A stretch of DNA of 7,560 bases from contig DBZU01000074.1 in the NCBI GenBank assembly GCA_002311285.1, forward strand, positions 4,439 to 11,998, written 5' to 3'. Origin of the DNA: Dehalococcoidia bacterium UBA1152 (lineage in GTDB: Bacteria > Chloroflexota > Dehalococcoidia > Lucifugimonadales > UBA2962). Shown here one piece after another: positions 6,703 through 7,560 of the stretch. The first letter of the stretch is position 1. Each line of letters begins with the position of its first letter. A program made the position numbers and the translations under genes. The notes under the pieces were generated by a model that did no database searches, was not told the origin of the DNA, and worked only from the letters and a program-made list of their open reading frames with translations.

Positions 6703-7560
6703 CTGTCAACTTCTCCTAAAACAATATCCAATGAACCTAAAATAACTACCGCATCTGCCACATATACTCCAGCCAACATATGTTTTATGGCCTGTAGATT
6801 TGCAAATGATGGTGTTCGAACCTTAACTCTATATGGATTTTGGCTACCATCGCTAACGAGAAAAACACTTAAATCGCCTCTCGGTGATTCACTCCTCATA
6901 TAGCATTCTCCTTTTGGAGGTCTGACGATTCGTCTTATTTTTGCATGAACCTCTCCAGGCTCCATCTGTTTTGTTGCCTGCTTAATAATAGACAAAGATT
7001 CACGCATTTCCTGTATACGCACATAGTAACGGTCCCAGCAATCACCAGTGCTTCCAATGGGTATTCCAAAATCGAATCTATCATATATTCCATATGGTTC
7101 AGATATCCTGACATCCTCAATTAAACCGGTTGATCGTAAAATAGGTCCTGTGACACCAAAATCGACTGCATCTTTTATAGTTAAATTGCTAACATTTTTG
7201 GTGCGAGCCATGAAGGCCTCGTTTTGGGTTAATAAATCATCGCACTCTTCGATAGCCTTTTCTAATTCATCTACAACAACATGCAATTCATTCTCGAATT
7301 CTTCAGGTAAATCCTCTTTAACCCCACCTATGCGAATATAGTTATGCATCATTCTTGCCCCTGTTACTCGCTCGAAAAGTGACTGAATTTTTTCTCTTTC
7401 CCTAAACCCATAAAGCACTGGTGTCATTGCCCCTACATCTAAGCCAAACACGCCATAAAAAAGCATATGACTGGCTATACGATTAAGTTCACATAAAATA
7501 GTTCTTATGTACCATGCTCGATCAGGAATTTCTAATTCCATTAACTTCTCAACTGCCATA
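6699..7560 (-). CDS. nuoD: NuoD, complex I 49-kDa-type subunit (5' end outside window)
   Basis: This is the C-terminal 286 residues of the NuoD/49-kDa subunit, which sits at the base of the peripheral arm and forms the quinone-reduction site with NuoB and NuoH. Numbering from the Met at 7559, the family motifs are AVEKL (2-6), ILCELNRIASH (21-31), LDVGAMTP (40-47), FREREKI (52-58), TGARMMHNYIRIGG (66-79), RTKNV (119-123), FGVTGPILRSTG (134-145), the GSTGDCWDRY segment (169-178), and the C-terminal end GSLDIVLGEVDR. The frame is open to the window edge. The first visible Met falls inside the conserved Y-x-LAVEKL block, so it is almost certainly internal. About 100 N-terminal residues, including the quinone-site His and Tyr, should lie upstream. 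The His of the common THALDIGA motif is not conserved here (VFGLDVGA). The gene ends in an ATGA overlap with nuoH, so translation is probably coupled. It is a separate NuoD at its C-terminus; whether it is fused to NuoC cannot be seen. Identity is very secure. Confidence 0.97.
   Translation of the reverse strand, partial: MAVEKLMELEIPDRAWYIRTILCELNRIASHMLFYGVFGLDVGAMTPVLYGFREREKIQSLFERVTGARMMHNYIRIGGVKEDLPEEFENELHVVVDELEKAIEECDDLLTQNEAFMARTKNVSNLTIKDAVDFGVTGPILRSTGLIEDVRISEPYGIYDRFDFGIPIGSTGDCWDRYYVRIQEMRESLSIIKQATKQMEPGEVHAKIRRIVRPPKGECYMRSESPRGDLSVFLVSDGSQNPYRVKVRTPSFANLQAIKHMLAGVYVADAVVILGSLDIVLGEVDR
6713..6717 (-). promoter_or_regulatory. Shine-Dalgarno site of nuoH inside nuoD
   Basis: The minus strand reads AGGAG here, 10 bases before the nuoH ATG at 6702. 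It lies within the last codons of nuoD. It supports the chosen nuoH start and independent or re-initiated translation at the ATGA junction. Confidence 0.6.

Noticed and set aside
7557..7559. Start of nuoD at the ATG at 7559
   Set aside because: The Met falls inside the conserved Y-x-LAVEKL block, so about 100 residues are expected upstream. The gene is treated as cut by the window edge.

Overview
The window is one contiguous stretch of a respiratory complex I (NADH:quinone oxidoreductase-type, nuo) operon. All genes are on the minus strand, so transcription runs from high to low coordinates. In transcription order they are nuoD (its 5' end lies outside the window), nuoH, nuoI, nuoJ, nuoK, nuoL, nuoM and nuoN (its 3' end lies outside). 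Every gene is recognisable from conserved motifs. No frameshift, insertion sequence, RNA gene, CRISPR array or foreign-looking block was found, and no stretch longer than about 75 bases lacks a gene.

Layout: 7560-6699 nuoD (catalytic quinone-site subunit, matrix-arm base); 6702-5551 nuoH (membrane subunit lining the quinone cavity); 5561-4941 nuoI (two [4Fe-4S] clusters); 4944-4462 nuoJ; 4465-4148 nuoK; a 73-base AT-rich spacer; 4074-2170 nuoL; a 24-base spacer; 2145-592 nuoM; 595-1 nuoN. The junctions D/H, I/J, J/K and M/N are all ATGA stop/start overlaps of 4 bases. nuoI starts inside the end of nuoH. This tight packing implies a single translationally coupled transcript. The only two real gaps flank nuoL.

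The genes together encode most of the connecting (Q) module and the proton-pumping membrane arm. NuoI carries electrons to the quinone site formed by NuoD and NuoH (with NuoB, not in the window). NuoH, J and K relay the energy to the antiporter-like pumps NuoL, NuoM and NuoN. The NADH-oxidising genes nuoE, nuoF and nuoG are absent from between nuoD and nuoH, where many proteobacterial operons carry them. The window therefore suggests an 11-gene type operon (A-B-C-D-H-I-J-K-L-M-N). Either the complex uses a donor other than NADH, or the NADH module is encoded elsewhere.

Organism: a bacterium with moderately AT-rich DNA. The gene order and the style of the NuoI, NuoH and NuoM sequences remind me of Chloroflexota (for example marine SAR202/Dehalococcoidia-type lineages). 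This is recollection-based and low to moderate confidence. The features most worth a second look are residue-level: a leucine where the E. coli NuoM TM7 lysine would be, an altered acidic loop in NuoH, and Asn instead of Pro after the last cysteine of NuoI. I do not see a previously undescribed system here.
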